This document shows positions 7,671 through 16,754 of a stretch of DNA of 64,000 nucleotides, piece after piece. Within the stretch, counting starts at the first letter, position 1. Every line of letters begins with the position of its first letter. The position numbers and the translations under genes are program-made. Source of the stretch: Eubacterium callanderi (GTDB lineage: Bacteria; Bacillota; Clostridia; Eubacteriales; Eubacteriaceae); assembly GCF_900142645.1 (NCBI RefSeq), contig NZ_FRBP01000002.1:186001-250000 (forward strand), written 5' to 3'. The notes under the pieces are model-generated. The model did no database searches. It worked only from the letters and a program-made list of their open reading frames with translations, and was not told where the DNA came from.

Positions 7671-8786
7671 ATGCAATTAAGGAAAAAGGTGCTCAGTGTC
7701 GTTTTAGTTTGTCTGGTGATTTTGATTGCAAGCGGTGCGGTTTACTGCTTCAGCATTTTACAGGGGATCTCCGGCGACCGGCTTGATTCAAGCCAGCTCC
7801 ATATTAACCAAAAGCTGGACAAGGATGTTTCCAATATTGCTGTTTTCGGTCTCGATGGCCGCAATGATGTTGAAGGTGACCGCTCCGACACCATCATGCT
7901 GGTCACAGTCAATTACAAAACCGGCAATGTCAAGGTCACCTCCCTTATGCGGGACCTTATGGTCAAAATTCCCGAGACCAGGGAAAACAACGTAAGCTAT
8001 GAAAAGGTCAATGCCGCTTACGATTACGGCGGCCCTGAGCTCGCTGTCCAAACCTTGAATGAAAACCTGGACTTAAATATTTCGGACTATGTCTCCATTG
8101 ACTTTAAATGCCTGGTGGATGTGGTCGATGCCCTGGGCGGGGTTGAGATCAATATTCCCAATGAATCTGTGCTCCATTGGACAAACCAGTACATCATGGA
8201 TGACAACGACAAGGTCGGAAAATCCGACCCGTTCCTTACACAGACGGGTGTCCAGACTGTTACCGGAATCCAGGCGCTGTCCTTCTGCCGCGAGCGCTAC
8301 AGTGACAATGACTATATGCGTACTAAACGCCAGCGGGAGGTCTTTGAGCAGATTGCTCAAAAGCTTTTTAACAGCGATATTTTTACAGATCTCAATCTCC
8401 TCGGCAGGGTTTATCCCTATGTGCAGACCTCTTTGCCGCTTAAGGATATGACAGGCTACGCCAAGACTTTTATGTCCCTGGATAATAAGACCTTTGATGG
8501 CTACAGAGTCCCCCTTGATGATTACTCCTATGGTGATATGATCGACGGCGTCTGGTACCTTGTCCCCGACACGCTGGCCGATAACGCCATTGTGCTGCAC
8601 AAGATTTTATATGGCAATGATTCAGATTACACGCCCTCGGATGACCTTATGAAGATCAGCGATACTATCGCCGGGCAGACCGGTGGTAAAACTGGCATTA
8701 CCATTGATACCAGCGCTCCCTTTGAAAGCTATTTAAAGGATTCTGCCAATGAAAATGTGGTGGTGCCTGTTGAGGACGCACCGTAA
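7671..8786 (+). CDS. LytR-CpsA-Psr (LCP) cell-wall polymer ligase
   Basis: A 371-residue LCP-family protein: short basic N-terminus, one membrane helix (about residues 8-28), then the extracellular catalytic domain. Family landmarks are VFGLDGR...GDRSDTIMLVTV, TSLMRDLMVKIP, NAAYDYGGPELAVQTLNENL and the Arg-rich FCRERYSDNDYMRTKRQREV. LCP enzymes transfer undecaprenyl-linked anionic polymers onto peptidoglycan. The start at 7671 is fixed by AAAGGAGG 7 bases upstream, rejecting an earlier in-frame start. It is monocistronic, ending in a strong terminator. Several paralogs are usual per genome, so the exact polymer is unknown. Confidence 0.9.
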   Translation: MQLRKKVLSVVLVCLVILIASGAVYCFSILQGISGDRLDSSQLHINQKLDKDVSNIAVFGLDGRNDVEGDRSDTIMLVTVNYKTGNVKVTSLMRDLMVKIPETRENNVSYEKVNAAYDYGGPELAVQTLNENLDLNISDYVSIDFKCLVDVVDALGGVEINIPNESVLHWTNQYIMDDNDKVGKSDPFLTQTGVQTVTGIQALSFCRERYSDNDYMRTKRQREVFEQIAQKLFNSDIFTDLNLLGRVYPYVQTSLPLKDMTGYAKTFMSLDNKTFDGYRVPLDDYSYGDMIDGVWYLVPDTLADNAIVLHKILYGNDSDYTPSDDLMKISDTIAGQTGGKTGITIDTSAPFESYLKDSANENVVVPVEDAP

Positions 8787-8833
8787 AAAAAGGTATCCCA
8801 AAGCACTTAATCTGCTTTGCGGATACCTTTTTT
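8786..8833. terminator. Bidirectional terminator
   Basis: A nested hairpin between convergent genes: outer arms GGTATCC/GGATACC, inner arms CAAAGC/GCTTTG, with an A-run before and a T-run after. Confidence 0.85.
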
Positions 8834-8864
8834 ATTTTATGGCTTTGACTGGATGGATGTCTTT

Positions 8865-11105
8865 TTACGGATTGTTTCTACGTCTCCGGTAAACGACTCC
8901 CAGGCCTGCTGCCAGCAGTAACACTAACGCGACTGTACTCAGAACCGCAGCTGTTCTGTTTTCATGGATTCCGGTGCCTGCGTTTTTATCGGCGGCATTA
9001 TTTTTTTCTTCCTCTGCGCTGTTTGTGCCCGTGCCGGGTTCTTCACCGGTACTCTGCGCTGTTTTGATCTCAAAGCTCAGACGATAGGTGTTAACCTCGC
9101 TATTATTTCCTCTGGGCCCGGTGGCCTGGGTGGTAAAAATGAGGCCCTCCTGTAAAAACTGATCCTTTGGTATCGGCGCTTCCGCGCTCACGGTCTGACC
9201 AGCGGCGGTGATCGTCAGAGTTCCTTCTCCCTCTAATGTGGGCATCAGGCGAATCGCCTCTGTGCCTTCTGGCAGCGCTACCTTTGAGAATTCGGTAACC
9301 TGCTGGCTGCCAAGACTCTGCCCTTCGGCGTTCAGTGCCTCAATGGACAGGCCTGCCAGTGTACAGCTGTCCAGATTGGTGGTGAAGGCCTTGATCATGG
9401 CGTTGCCGGTCTTCAGGGCATGGCCCTCTTTATCCACACCGTCGGTTCCATCCTTAGCCAGATCGACCCAGGCGCCTTCTTTATGCAGAAAGCTCTGGCC
9501 CTCGGCGACATCTGCAATGTAACGGATGGTGGTTTCTCCAGTTGGTTCAGTGGCTTCTTCATCCTCCACATCCACCACTTCACCGCTTCCACGCTCGATG
9601 GGCGCATAGCCGTTTCCGTCTCTGTTTTTGATGGTTTCCACCACCGCAAAGCTTTCACCTGCTTTTAATGGGATCGCCTCTTTTAGTGCGATGGTATGGT
9701 AGCCCGCGTAAGGTACACTCACGCTTTCCTGTTCTGCCACAAGCTCGCCCGAGGTGGGGTCGGTGGTTCCTGCGGCCACCTTATAGATCTGGATATCGGC
9801 TGTGCAGTCAGGCTCGGCAGTCATCACTGAGACTGCCTGAAGCAGCTCGTCCGAGGCGGCCGTAAACACATTGGCGGTCATGCCGCTGCATCCCGCTTCT
9901 GACGGCTTACGGCTGTCCGGCGATTTAAGCCCCAGATAGTCGTACTGGTAGTTGTTGTCGTAGGTAAACAGACCGTCTGCATCTGTATCGACCTGATAGG
10001 AGGTAAAATCGCAGACAGACTGGTCGTAGTAGGAGAGATAGAAATAGCCCTGACGGTCCACGGGAGATTCGTCTTTATGGCTTTCCCAGACTTCGTCTGA
10101 TCTATCCTCAAAGTTTCCCCAGCTGTTTTTGACAATCCACGCGCCGTCAGCTGTTGGTTGATTTCCTTCTTTAAAGTTTTCAGCCGAATAGTTGTCATCC
10201 CAGCCCACAATGCTGACCGCATGGTTGGGGGTGGTATACTCATCGGTATAGTGGGCCTTGGTTTCCATATTCAGGTAACGCAGATCTGTCGTCCCTCCCG
10301 GCATTGAAACAGCCGCGCAATAGGAAATCTCTACCACGCCGTTGTCCACGATTGCCTGCTTGATGGCTGTAGTAGCTGCATCGGAATAGACGTAGCCTTC
10401 ATGGCTTTGCTGATCTGTAAAAGTGGCGGTGCTAGGCAGGAAATCAATGTTCTGCACCCGCGCGCCGGACATGGCTTCCGAATCTCTGATAAGGCTGTCC
10501 GGCAGGCTCCAGTCCGCGTCTTGCGATTTGGTGTTCCCGTCATTTGCCTCATAGGGCGCTGCGCTTTCCTCTGCAGGCCCGGACCAGCTGGAAAGTACAG
10601 TTGCGCTGATATTGCGGTTTCCACCATAATCGAGACGCTTATCAGCATTTTTAACCGATTCGATCCCTTCTCCGTGGTCTGGCGTATAAGCAAACCAGGC
10701 GTGGTACCGCTCCGAAAAATCAACGTTTTTGGCGGCGCTGCCCGTAGTTTTGATATAATTCGACTCCACGGCCGACAGGGCTCCAAAAGCCCAGCAGGTT
10801 CCCCAGGGACTTTGTGCCTTTGCGATGGTAACATAAGGCGGTTCTGTAACCCCATCCCCATCCAGGTCGGCAGCCCGAAGATCCAGTTTTTCCGGCAGTG
10901 CGCTTTTCGGCGCGATCCGGTTCTCGCCTGCGGGATAGTTGCTGTAGCCTGCACCGGCGGTATCGCTGCTGTAGCCGCCAATGGCCGGTTGATCCGTCTG
11001 AGGCCCTGCTGCGCCCACACTGCCCATTAAGAGCGGCAGTGTGACTAAGGTTGTGAGCAGGACTTTTTTAAAACGCCTGGGTTGTCTGCTTGTTTTTTTG
11101 TGCAT
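8865..11105 (-). CDS. Secreted C1 (papain-like) cysteine peptidase with membrane-anchored C-terminus
   Basis: A 746-residue surface peptidase. A signal peptide (basic start, hydrophobic to about residue 33) is followed by the C1A catalytic domain with QSPWGTCWAFGALS (nucleophile Cys about 104), NHAVSIVGWDDNY (catalytic His) and KNSWG (Asn). A beta-rich lectin-like domain and a long linker follow. The C-terminus has a KNAGTGI motif, one membrane helix and an RRRR tail, the same tail plan as the M30-like peptidase in this operon. The start is the ATG at 11105, with GAGGAG just upstream. It is the last gene of the CPBP-M30-DUF5684-C1 operon. It probably cleaves host, dietary or cell-surface protein; the substrate is unknown. 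Confidence 0.88.
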   Translation of the reverse strand: MHKKTSRQPRRFKKVLLTTLVTLPLLMGSVGAAGPQTDQPAIGGYSSDTAGAGYSNYPAGENRIAPKSALPEKLDLRAADLDGDGVTEPPYVTIAKAQSPWGTCWAFGALSAVESNYIKTTGSAAKNVDFSERYHAWFAYTPDHGEGIESVKNADKRLDYGGNRNISATVLSSWSGPAEESAAPYEANDGNTKSQDADWSLPDSLIRDSEAMSGARVQNIDFLPSTATFTDQQSHEGYVYSDAATTAIKQAIVDNGVVEISYCAAVSMPGGTTDLRYLNMETKAHYTDEYTTPNHAVSIVGWDDNYSAENFKEGNQPTADGAWIVKNSWGNFEDRSDEVWESHKDESPVDRQGYFYLSYYDQSVCDFTSYQVDTDADGLFTYDNNYQYDYLGLKSPDSRKPSEAGCSGMTANVFTAASDELLQAVSVMTAEPDCTADIQIYKVAAGTTDPTSGELVAEQESVSVPYAGYHTIALKEAIPLKAGESFAVVETIKNRDGNGYAPIERGSGEVVDVEDEEATEPTGETTIRYIADVAEGQSFLHKEGAWVDLAKDGTDGVDKEGHALKTGNAMIKAFTTNLDSCTLAGLSIEALNAEGQSLGSQQVTEFSKVALPEGTEAIRLMPTLEGEGTLTITAAGQTVSAEAPIPKDQFLQEGLIFTTQATGPRGNNSEVNTYRLSFEIKTAQSTGEEPGTGTNSAEEEKNNAADKNAGTGIHENRTAAVLSTVALVLLLAAGLGVVYRRRRNNP

Positions 11106-11115
11106 TTTCTTCTCC

Positions 11116-11553
11116 TCAGTTCTGTTCTGGATTGCCCTTGTACTCTGCGCTTCCAAAGCCAAGGATCAGTATGAAAACAGGTCTCAGCAAAAGCAGGCCG
11201 ATGGTGTAGCCTGCTCCGTGCCCAAAGGCCTTTGACAGCTTATGGGTCTGGATGATCATCAGGACAAAGGATGCTAAAGAGAGCAGGCTGCTGATAGAGA
11301 CCAGCGCGCCGTTTTCGGAAGCCCCCATAAAGCCGCCCACCACGACACAGGCCAGATAAACCCAGAACATGCTGGTTTTCCAGCTGATCTTATACAGGAT
11401 ATAGCTGCCGTAAATTGGAATCAGTGACTTCCAGCCAGGCTCGCCTGCTTTTTCAAACAGCTTCCAGCCTGCTACCAGGATGAATACATACCAGGCCAGG
11501 GCTAAAAGCAGCCCGACCATACCCGTTGTCTCATAGAAATAATTGTAGGTCAT
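11116..11553 (-). CDS. DUF5684 membrane protein
   Basis: A 145-residue integral membrane protein with about four hydrophobic segments and the DUF5684 signature FEKAGEPGWKSLIPIYGSY after the first helix. Its start codon overlaps the stop of the upstream M30-like gene (ATGA), so translation is coupled. DUF5684 domains are sometimes fused to signal peptidase-like proteins and recur beside secreted proteins. A role in export or maturation of the two flanking surface peptidases is plausible but not shown. Confidence 0.82.
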   Translation of the reverse strand: MTYNYFYETTGMVGLLLALAWYVFILVAGWKLFEKAGEPGWKSLIPIYGSYILYKISWKTSMFWVYLACVVVGGFMGASENGALVSISSLLSLASFVLMIIQTHKLSKAFGHGAGYTIGLLLLRPVFILILGFGSAEYKGNPEQN

Positions 11554-13544
11554 TTTTTAACTCTCTTTCTGATTAAAATACATCCGCCTGTGGCCAGAAG
11601 CAGGAGCGCCGCGGCTGCCAGAAGGGTTTGTGCCTGTGTACCCGTAATGCCAGTGCCCACATTTTTTCCTGAGCCGGTGGGGTTTGCGCCCTCGGCGTTT
11701 TTGTCGGTGATAGTGCCTTCTCCGGTGCCGGCCGGCGCTTCGGTTTTCACCTTATAGCTAAAGGCTGCCACGTCGGAGGTACCGTACGCATCGGCTGTGA
11801 TGGCCTTGATGGTCATGTCCTGATCCACAGTGATGGGTTCTTCGTAGACCATGCCGGTTTCAGCGGTGGGGGCGGTGCCGTCTGTGGTGTAGCGCAGGGT
11901 GACGCCGGTATCTGTTGTGCTCAGAGTTACCGGGGTACCCTTATCCACAGTCATGGCGCCATCAACCGGGCTGTAGCCCTCAGCGGTCACGCCGTCGTAG
12001 TTGATGGTAATGCCGAGGTGGCGGATATGTTCGCCCGCTGCCGCCTTATCGACGGTGATACTGCCGTTTTCGATTTTGGTGAAGGTGGCTGCGCCTGCGC
12101 CGATCAGCTTCTGTGGTGCGTCTACCGCACTGGTGATGGTTGGTCTGGCTGCCTGAGAAAGGGAAAAGTTCCCCAGATTGTCGCCAAAGCTGTAAATGCC
12201 GTCTTTCTGTTGGAAGAAATTAGCTAAAGTATAGTTTCGGATAAGTGCGTCAAAGTCCTTGACCTGTGTGCCCTCGCCCATATAGCCCATTTTGGTCAAC
12301 GCGTCTGTCACTGCTTCTTTATCGCAGGTTCCAAGACTAATCTGTTCATCGCTTACAGGGCTTTTTCTGGTCTCGCGGTTGGTATTTAGTATGGTTTTAT
12401 ATATTTCATCACCGCCGCCTTCCAAGCCTTCGGTCTGGCTGGCCAGATAACGCCCGAAAAGGTACCAGTTTATATAAGCGCCTGTACCGGCTGTATCCAC
12501 CCTTCCCTGAGGCACATACAGGCCTGAGAAAACCATGGGAACGGTAGTGTTATAGGCATCGACATAGGTATTGTAGGCCGTCAGCTGTACATTTGGTACA
12601 TCACCGCTCACGCCGCAGACAGCTACGGCGTTCTGGGCAAAGGTTTCATTCAGCCAGGTTTCACTGTACGTATAGGACTCGTCCGGCGGTGTGAGCAACT
12701 CGCCGCCGCCGGTTTGCGCGTAATTGATCAAATGCTGCCACTCATGGGTGGAAATTCCCATTCCCAGGCTTTCTCCATAGGTTTCGCCGTCCATTGTTGC
12801 GGCGCTGTTAATGTTGAGCATATCCATTTTATTAGATAGCAGATCGTCTGACGTAAAATGCCCACCTAAATGTGGGTTGGGCATGGGATAAAAAACAAAT
12901 GCCACCTTGCCGTCACCATCGACGTCAATACTGTCAGAATTTCCAAAAGAAGTGGTGAGGTGTTGATAAATCTCTGTATCAATTTTATCCTTCAGGCCGA
13001 GGATAGTGTCCTCGGTCGCGAAGCCACCTTTATTCTCTGTGTCCAGCCAGAAGGTTGTGTGGTCTCCGACGGCGATACACTTTGCTTCAAAAGGAGCACC
13101 AGTCACATGGGTGCTTGATGTAAATGTTCTGGTATCGCCCACTTTATAGGGCACTGTTGCTGCCTGGGCCTGCGCTTCCAGCGATGCCTGAGCGGTATCC
13201 TCACTGTTTTCTACGAGGGCTTTTGCCTGTGTTATTTCCTCAGCGGCTGTTTCCACCGTATTTGCCGGAATCACCTGGCCGTCATTTCCTGTCGCTCCCG
13301 GGATTCCTGTCGCCTCCCAGCTTTCATAAAAATCCTTATCCATATCCAGATCTTCCAGATGATCTGGATCAAAATATTTAAGCGGGTCAAAATCATACCG
13401 CATATTCTGTGTCATCAGAATATCGCCGCTGTACACGCCGTCTTTCCCTTCATCAACGGTGATGGTCTGCGCAAAAGCAGGCGATGCTGTGGCCAGGCAC
13501 AGCAGCAGGGAAATGAATACTGCAAAAATCCGTTTCTTTTTCAT
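11550..13544 (-). CDS. M30-like secreted metallopeptidase with chitobiase-type C-terminal repeat
   Basis: 664 residues. A clean signal peptide ends near ATASPAFA. A gluzincin-type zinc site THEWQHLINYAQTG (HEXXH at about 267-271) has a downstream WLNETFAQNA supplying the third ligand Glu, as in the M30 hyicolysin family (HEFQH). A DVDGDGKVAFVFYP segment could bind calcium. Near residue 550 a CHB_HEX_C_1-type repeat (TLSTTDTGVTLRYTTDGTAP) suggests surface or glycan binding. It ends KNVGTGI, a membrane helix and RKRVKK. It follows the CPBP gene by 45 bases and overlaps the DUF5684 gene by 4. Activity is inferred from motifs only. Confidence 0.82.
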   Translation of the reverse strand: MKKKRIFAVFISLLLCLATASPAFAQTITVDEGKDGVYSGDILMTQNMRYDFDPLKYFDPDHLEDLDMDKDFYESWEATGIPGATGNDGQVIPANTVETAAEEITQAKALVENSEDTAQASLEAQAQAATVPYKVGDTRTFTSSTHVTGAPFEAKCIAVGDHTTFWLDTENKGGFATEDTILGLKDKIDTEIYQHLTTSFGNSDSIDVDGDGKVAFVFYPMPNPHLGGHFTSDDLLSNKMDMLNINSAATMDGETYGESLGMGISTHEWQHLINYAQTGGGELLTPPDESYTYSETWLNETFAQNAVAVCGVSGDVPNVQLTAYNTYVDAYNTTVPMVFSGLYVPQGRVDTAGTGAYINWYLFGRYLASQTEGLEGGGDEIYKTILNTNRETRKSPVSDEQISLGTCDKEAVTDALTKMGYMGEGTQVKDFDALIRNYTLANFFQQKDGIYSFGDNLGNFSLSQAARPTITSAVDAPQKLIGAGAATFTKIENGSITVDKAAAGEHIRHLGITINYDGVTAEGYSPVDGAMTVDKGTPVTLSTTDTGVTLRYTTDGTAPTAETGMVYEEPITVDQDMTIKAITADAYGTSDVAAFSYKVKTEAPAGTGEGTITDKNAEGANPTGSGKNVGTGITGTQAQTLLAAAALLLLATGGCILIRKRVKK

Positions 13545-13589
13545 ATAATTACCTCTCTTTATTTTTATTCCAGCCTTTCGGCCTGAAAG

Positions 13590-14498
13590 CTAAGCCTGTG
13601 CGCTCCGGTCAATGGGTTTTACCAAAAACACAATCGTGATCAAGACAATTGTAGTAAGCGTTGTAAAAATACTGGCCTCCAGTCCAAAGCTGCCGCCGGT
13701 CAGTATGGGGTTTCCCTCTGCGATCTGGGCGGAGAGGATGGCAGCGCTCTTTTCGTGACCACTCACTGAAAAGCCGAACAGGTTTCCCTGGGTAAAGTTC
13801 CAGGCTGTGTGAAAGCCTGCTGCCATCCAAATGCTGCCCCGCCTCAGAATAACCAACGCCAAAAAGACGCCGACGATGAAAATATTGAACAGAGGCAGAA
13901 AGTTAAGCCCCGTTGCTTTGATATGGGCCAGAGAAAAAAACGCAGCACTGATGACTGCGCTGGCCCAGAGAGGCAGCTTTTGAGACAAGGTCACCATCAA
14001 ATAGCCTCTGGTGATGACTTCCTCGGTCATCCCCTGCACCATGTAGCTGACAAAGAGGAACAGAATACTGCCCCACGCGATGTCGGGCATCAGGCCGTTA
14101 ATTTTGACCACGCCAGCCAGCATCCCAAAGCCCACGCAGGCCACAAAGCCGATAAAGCCAGCGGCTATTCCCACCAGATATTCACTGCCCAGGCCGGCTT
14201 TTACATAGCCCAGCCCGCGGGGAGGCCGCTTTTCGATAAACCAGCAGCAGGCAATGGCGCCGGCGATGCCGATGATATTCAAAAAATTTATGATTGCTTC
14301 AGGGCTTCCCACAGGCCACGCCGAGGAGTCCAGCGTTTTAATATAAGCGCCGCCCATTTTTGTCAGCTTGAAATAAACCAGAAAAAACACAATGAATGAT
14401 GCGATTTCAATGATAAAACGCTGGTTCGTCTCTGCCTTCCGGACCTCTTTCATAAAAGCCGGACGAGAAAACAGCCGATCTATTCTTTTTTCATACAT
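13590..14498 (-). CDS. CPBP (CAAX/ABI) intramembrane metalloprotease
   Basis: A 302-residue polytopic membrane protein with the CPBP motifs in order: MTEEVITRGYLM (Glu159-Glu160, Arg164), FFSLAHIK (His192) and LPLFNIFIVG (Asn205). These form the Rce1-type glutamate active site in the membrane. GGAGGA lies 8 bases before the ATG. It is the first gene of the surface-peptidase operon, just downstream of a promoter with two LytTR-like repeats. Firmicute CPBP proteins process peptides, give bacteriocin immunity or act on prenylated substrates. Here it may mature a signal peptide or the exported peptidases, which is inference. Confidence 0.9.
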   Translation of the reverse strand: MYEKRIDRLFSRPAFMKEVRKAETNQRFIIEIASFIVFFLVYFKLTKMGGAYIKTLDSSAWPVGSPEAIINFLNIIGIAGAIACCWFIEKRPPRGLGYVKAGLGSEYLVGIAAGFIGFVACVGFGMLAGVVKINGLMPDIAWGSILFLFVSYMVQGMTEEVITRGYLMVTLSQKLPLWASAVISAAFFSLAHIKATGLNFLPLFNIFIVGVFLALVILRRGSIWMAAGFHTAWNFTQGNLFGFSVSGHEKSAAILSAQIAEGNPILTGGSFGLEASIFTTLTTIVLITIVFLVKPIDRSAQA

Positions 14499-14560
14499 AT
14501 TGTCGATCTCCTCCTTATTCTCTGTTATGTTTCATAATATCCATCGTAAACGTTATTATT

Positions 14561-14622
14561 ATTATATCACGACTATCCACTAAAAAAAGTGCAACTCATC
14601 ACGTTTACACGCAGTTCGTCAC
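14561..14622 (-). promoter_or_regulatory. Activated promoter with tandem LytTR-type direct repeats
   Basis: The minus strand carries two 12-bp direct repeats, GTGACGAACTGC (14622-14611) and GTGATGAGTTGC (14602-14591), identical at 9 of 12 positions and 20 bp apart start to start. A TATAAT (14566-14561) follows with no recognisable -35 in the slot at 14589-14584. Two same-face half-sites abutting a weak -35 are what AgrA/LytTR activators use. The regulator gene is immediately upstream. Assignment is inference. Confidence 0.62.
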
Positions 14623-14633
14623 ACTTTAAAGGG

Positions 14634-15983
14634 CTATTCTAAACACAAACTGATCTTTGTTACATAAAAGTTACCTTCTGGGCCAGCGTTCACCTGGCCG
14701 TCGTGGGCCTGGACAATGGCGGCCACACTTTTCATCCCCACTCCGCTGCCGTGTTCTGAAGCTGACACTTTGGGCTTCTGGCTGTTTTCCATGACAATCA
14801 CGAGGGAAGCGCCAATGCATTCGGCGCGAAGGTCAATAAAGGTTATTCCCTCTGTTACCTGCCTGCAGGCGTTCAGGGCGTTTTCTAAAATATTTGAAAA
14901 GAGAACGGTCAAATCCACTGGGCTGATCCCCAGAAGCTCTGGAAGCACAATACGGTGTCTTAGCTCAATGCCATCTTTCTGGCATAAATCCAGGTAGTAG
15001 AGCACAATATTATTGACCAGATAATTCTGGCATACCGTAACCTGCGACTGAACATCCATGCGTTCCATATAGGTTTGGGTGTAGGCCTCTGCGCCTTCGC
15101 GGTCGCCTTTTTTCAGCATACTGCCAATCTGCCGCATATGATGGCGTACATCATGCCGGGCAGCCCGGGCCTGTTCAATGCTGCTCATCATCTTACGGTA
15201 GCTGAGGGCGTCGATTTCGACCTGCTGGGCCAGGCGCTGGGCTTCTTCCTCTGCCTTCATGGTCTGAGCGCTCTGGCGCACAATGGAAAAGAAAAGGGTA
15301 AAGGAAAAAAACACGCAGAGTGTCAGGCTGAAAAAGACAATGAGCATCGGCGGGGTATAAAAGGTTCTGGCGCCTGTAACTGTCGCAAAACTGACGCCGT
15401 AAATCAGCATGAGCAGGATGATCCCTGCGCCGATTTTACGCGTGATCGCAGGCTCCATATTTTTGAGGGCAGGCCGTACCTGCCTGCGCATAAACACCGC
15501 TGCCACCGGCACTAACAGAACATCAAGCGCCATATAAAAATACAGTGATCCATCCTGCAGCAGCACACCGGCTTCCTCGACCTGCCAGGGGTTTACATTA
15601 CTGTACAGCGTGCCCAGGGCTGTTGTAAAAGCTGCGTAGGTAAAACCCATGGCGTAGACCAGGATTTTTTTCATCGCTGTGCTCCGCACACAGTAAAAAT
15701 AGAGCGCCAGACAGACGAGCATGGTTACAAAACGGACCAGATTATCCGCTGTCGTAATGGCATTATCTCCTGTAAACAGGGTCTCATTCCTGACCAGCAT
15801 CGCAGTCTCTGCGAGTGAAAGAAGCGCCATGCTGGCAATCCCCAGTGATACCAGTCTTTTTGGGGGCAGGCGGTAGTCTTCCCTGTCAAAAGGCAGCAGG
15901 CAGATAAAAGCAACGGGTACCACCTGAAACCAGAAGCCCAGCAGATAGCGCGCGAACATATTGGCATTGAGAAAAACATTCAT
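14634..15983 (-). CDS. GHKL-type sensor histidine kinase (AgrC-like)
   Basis: 449 residues. The N-terminal half (to about 235) has six or more membrane helices and no extracellular domain of note. Then come a coiled coil, the H-box RAARHDVRHHMRQIG, the N-box LFSNILENALNACRQ and a G-box-like GSGVGMKSVAAIVQAHDG. This is the HPK10/AgrC architecture, used to sense peptide pheromones or membrane-partitioning ligands. It overlaps the LytTR regulator by 4 bases and feeds toward the surface-peptidase operon, with no terminator visible between. No agrD-like peptide gene was seen. Confidence 0.9.
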   Translation of the reverse strand: MNVFLNANMFARYLLGFWFQVVPVAFICLLPFDREDYRLPPKRLVSLGIASMALLSLAETAMLVRNETLFTGDNAITTADNLVRFVTMLVCLALYFYCVRSTAMKKILVYAMGFTYAAFTTALGTLYSNVNPWQVEEAGVLLQDGSLYFYMALDVLLVPVAAVFMRRQVRPALKNMEPAITRKIGAGIILLMLIYGVSFATVTGARTFYTPPMLIVFFSLTLCVFFSFTLFFSIVRQSAQTMKAEEEAQRLAQQVEIDALSYRKMMSSIEQARAARHDVRHHMRQIGSMLKKGDREGAEAYTQTYMERMDVQSQVTVCQNYLVNNIVLYYLDLCQKDGIELRHRIVLPELLGISPVDLTVLFSNILENALNACRQVTEGITFIDLRAECIGASLVIVMENSQKPKVSASEHGSGVGMKSVAAIVQAHDGQVNAGPEGNFYVTKISLCLE

Positions 15984-16699
15984 AGAGGGCCCTTCTGCAC
16001 CTGATGATACTGGTAATCGTAATATTTTCCGCGGATTTCCTTAGCGTGCTGACGGCTGAGCATGATTTCTTCGCCGGATTTCATTCTGCAGGTTCCGTTT
16101 TTAATTGTCTGGATCGCATCCATATTAACCACTACGCCCCGCCTGAGCATAAGCATTTCTGCACTCAGCTGCTCCTGGATTTTTTTGAGCTGACAGCGTG
16201 TTCTGATGACCTCACCACTGTCCATATAAATCAGAAGATAATTACCCTGGGATTCCAATTTTTCAATTTTTTGCTGGTCAATCCGAAGAGTCTCCTGGCG
16301 CTGCCGGATCGTGAGCGCTGTCACCATGTCCTGTTGTCTTATGCACTGCCGAAGCGCCTCAACAACCAGCCTCTGTTCCGCAGGCTTAAGAATGTAATCC
16401 ACAGCTCTGACGCGATAGGATTCTGAAGCAAACTCATTCGACATGGTCAGAAAAATAATCGCTACCTCTGGATTAAGCTTTCGGACAGCCTCTGCCAGCT
16501 CGATTCCGTTTTTTTCTTTTAAAAATATATCAATAAACGCAATGTCGGGCGGCTGTTTTCTGATGGCCTTCAGACAGCTTTCTGCGTCCTCAAACACCTG
16601 AAAGCAGTGATCAGGAAAAATTCCATTCGCAACCTCTTCAATCAATCGGGCTGCGTTCTCTCTGTCCTCAGCATTGTCTTCACATAAAATAATGAACAT
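15980..16699 (-). CDS. LytTR-family response regulator (AgrA-like)
   Basis: 239 residues: receiver domain with the acidic pocket LCEDNAED and phospho-acceptor Asp57 in DIAFIDIFL, conserved Thr in IIFLTMSNEF and Lys in DYILKPAEQ, followed by a LytTR DNA-binding domain (KIEKLESQGNYLLIYM and MLMLRRGVVVNMDAI). It is the first gene of the two-component unit. LytTR proteins bind paired direct repeats, and such a pair stands in front of the CPBP gene 1.4 kb downstream. A terminator (16717-16750) isolates the unit from the zinc-ribbon gene upstream. Confidence 0.92.
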   Translation of the reverse strand: MFIILCEDNAEDRENAARLIEEVANGIFPDHCFQVFEDAESCLKAIRKQPPDIAFIDIFLKEKNGIELAEAVRKLNPEVAIIFLTMSNEFASESYRVRAVDYILKPAEQRLVVEALRQCIRQQDMVTALTIRQRQETLRIDQQKIEKLESQGNYLLIYMDSGEVIRTRCQLKKIQEQLSAEMLMLRRGVVVNMDAIQTIKNGTCRMKSGEEIMLSRQHAKEIRGKYYDYQYHQVQKGPL

Positions 16700-16716
16700 A
16701 ACCCTCTCACCTCTTC

Positions 16717-16750
16717 AAAAGCCCCGCTCTCATAAAGAAAGCGGGGCTTT
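16717..16750 (-). terminator. Terminator of the zinc-ribbon gene
   Basis: AAAAGCCCCGC (16717-16727) pairs with GCGGGGCTTT (16741-16750) across a 13-base loop. On the minus strand the stem is followed by TTTT. Confidence 0.8.
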
Positions 16751-16754
16751 ATTT

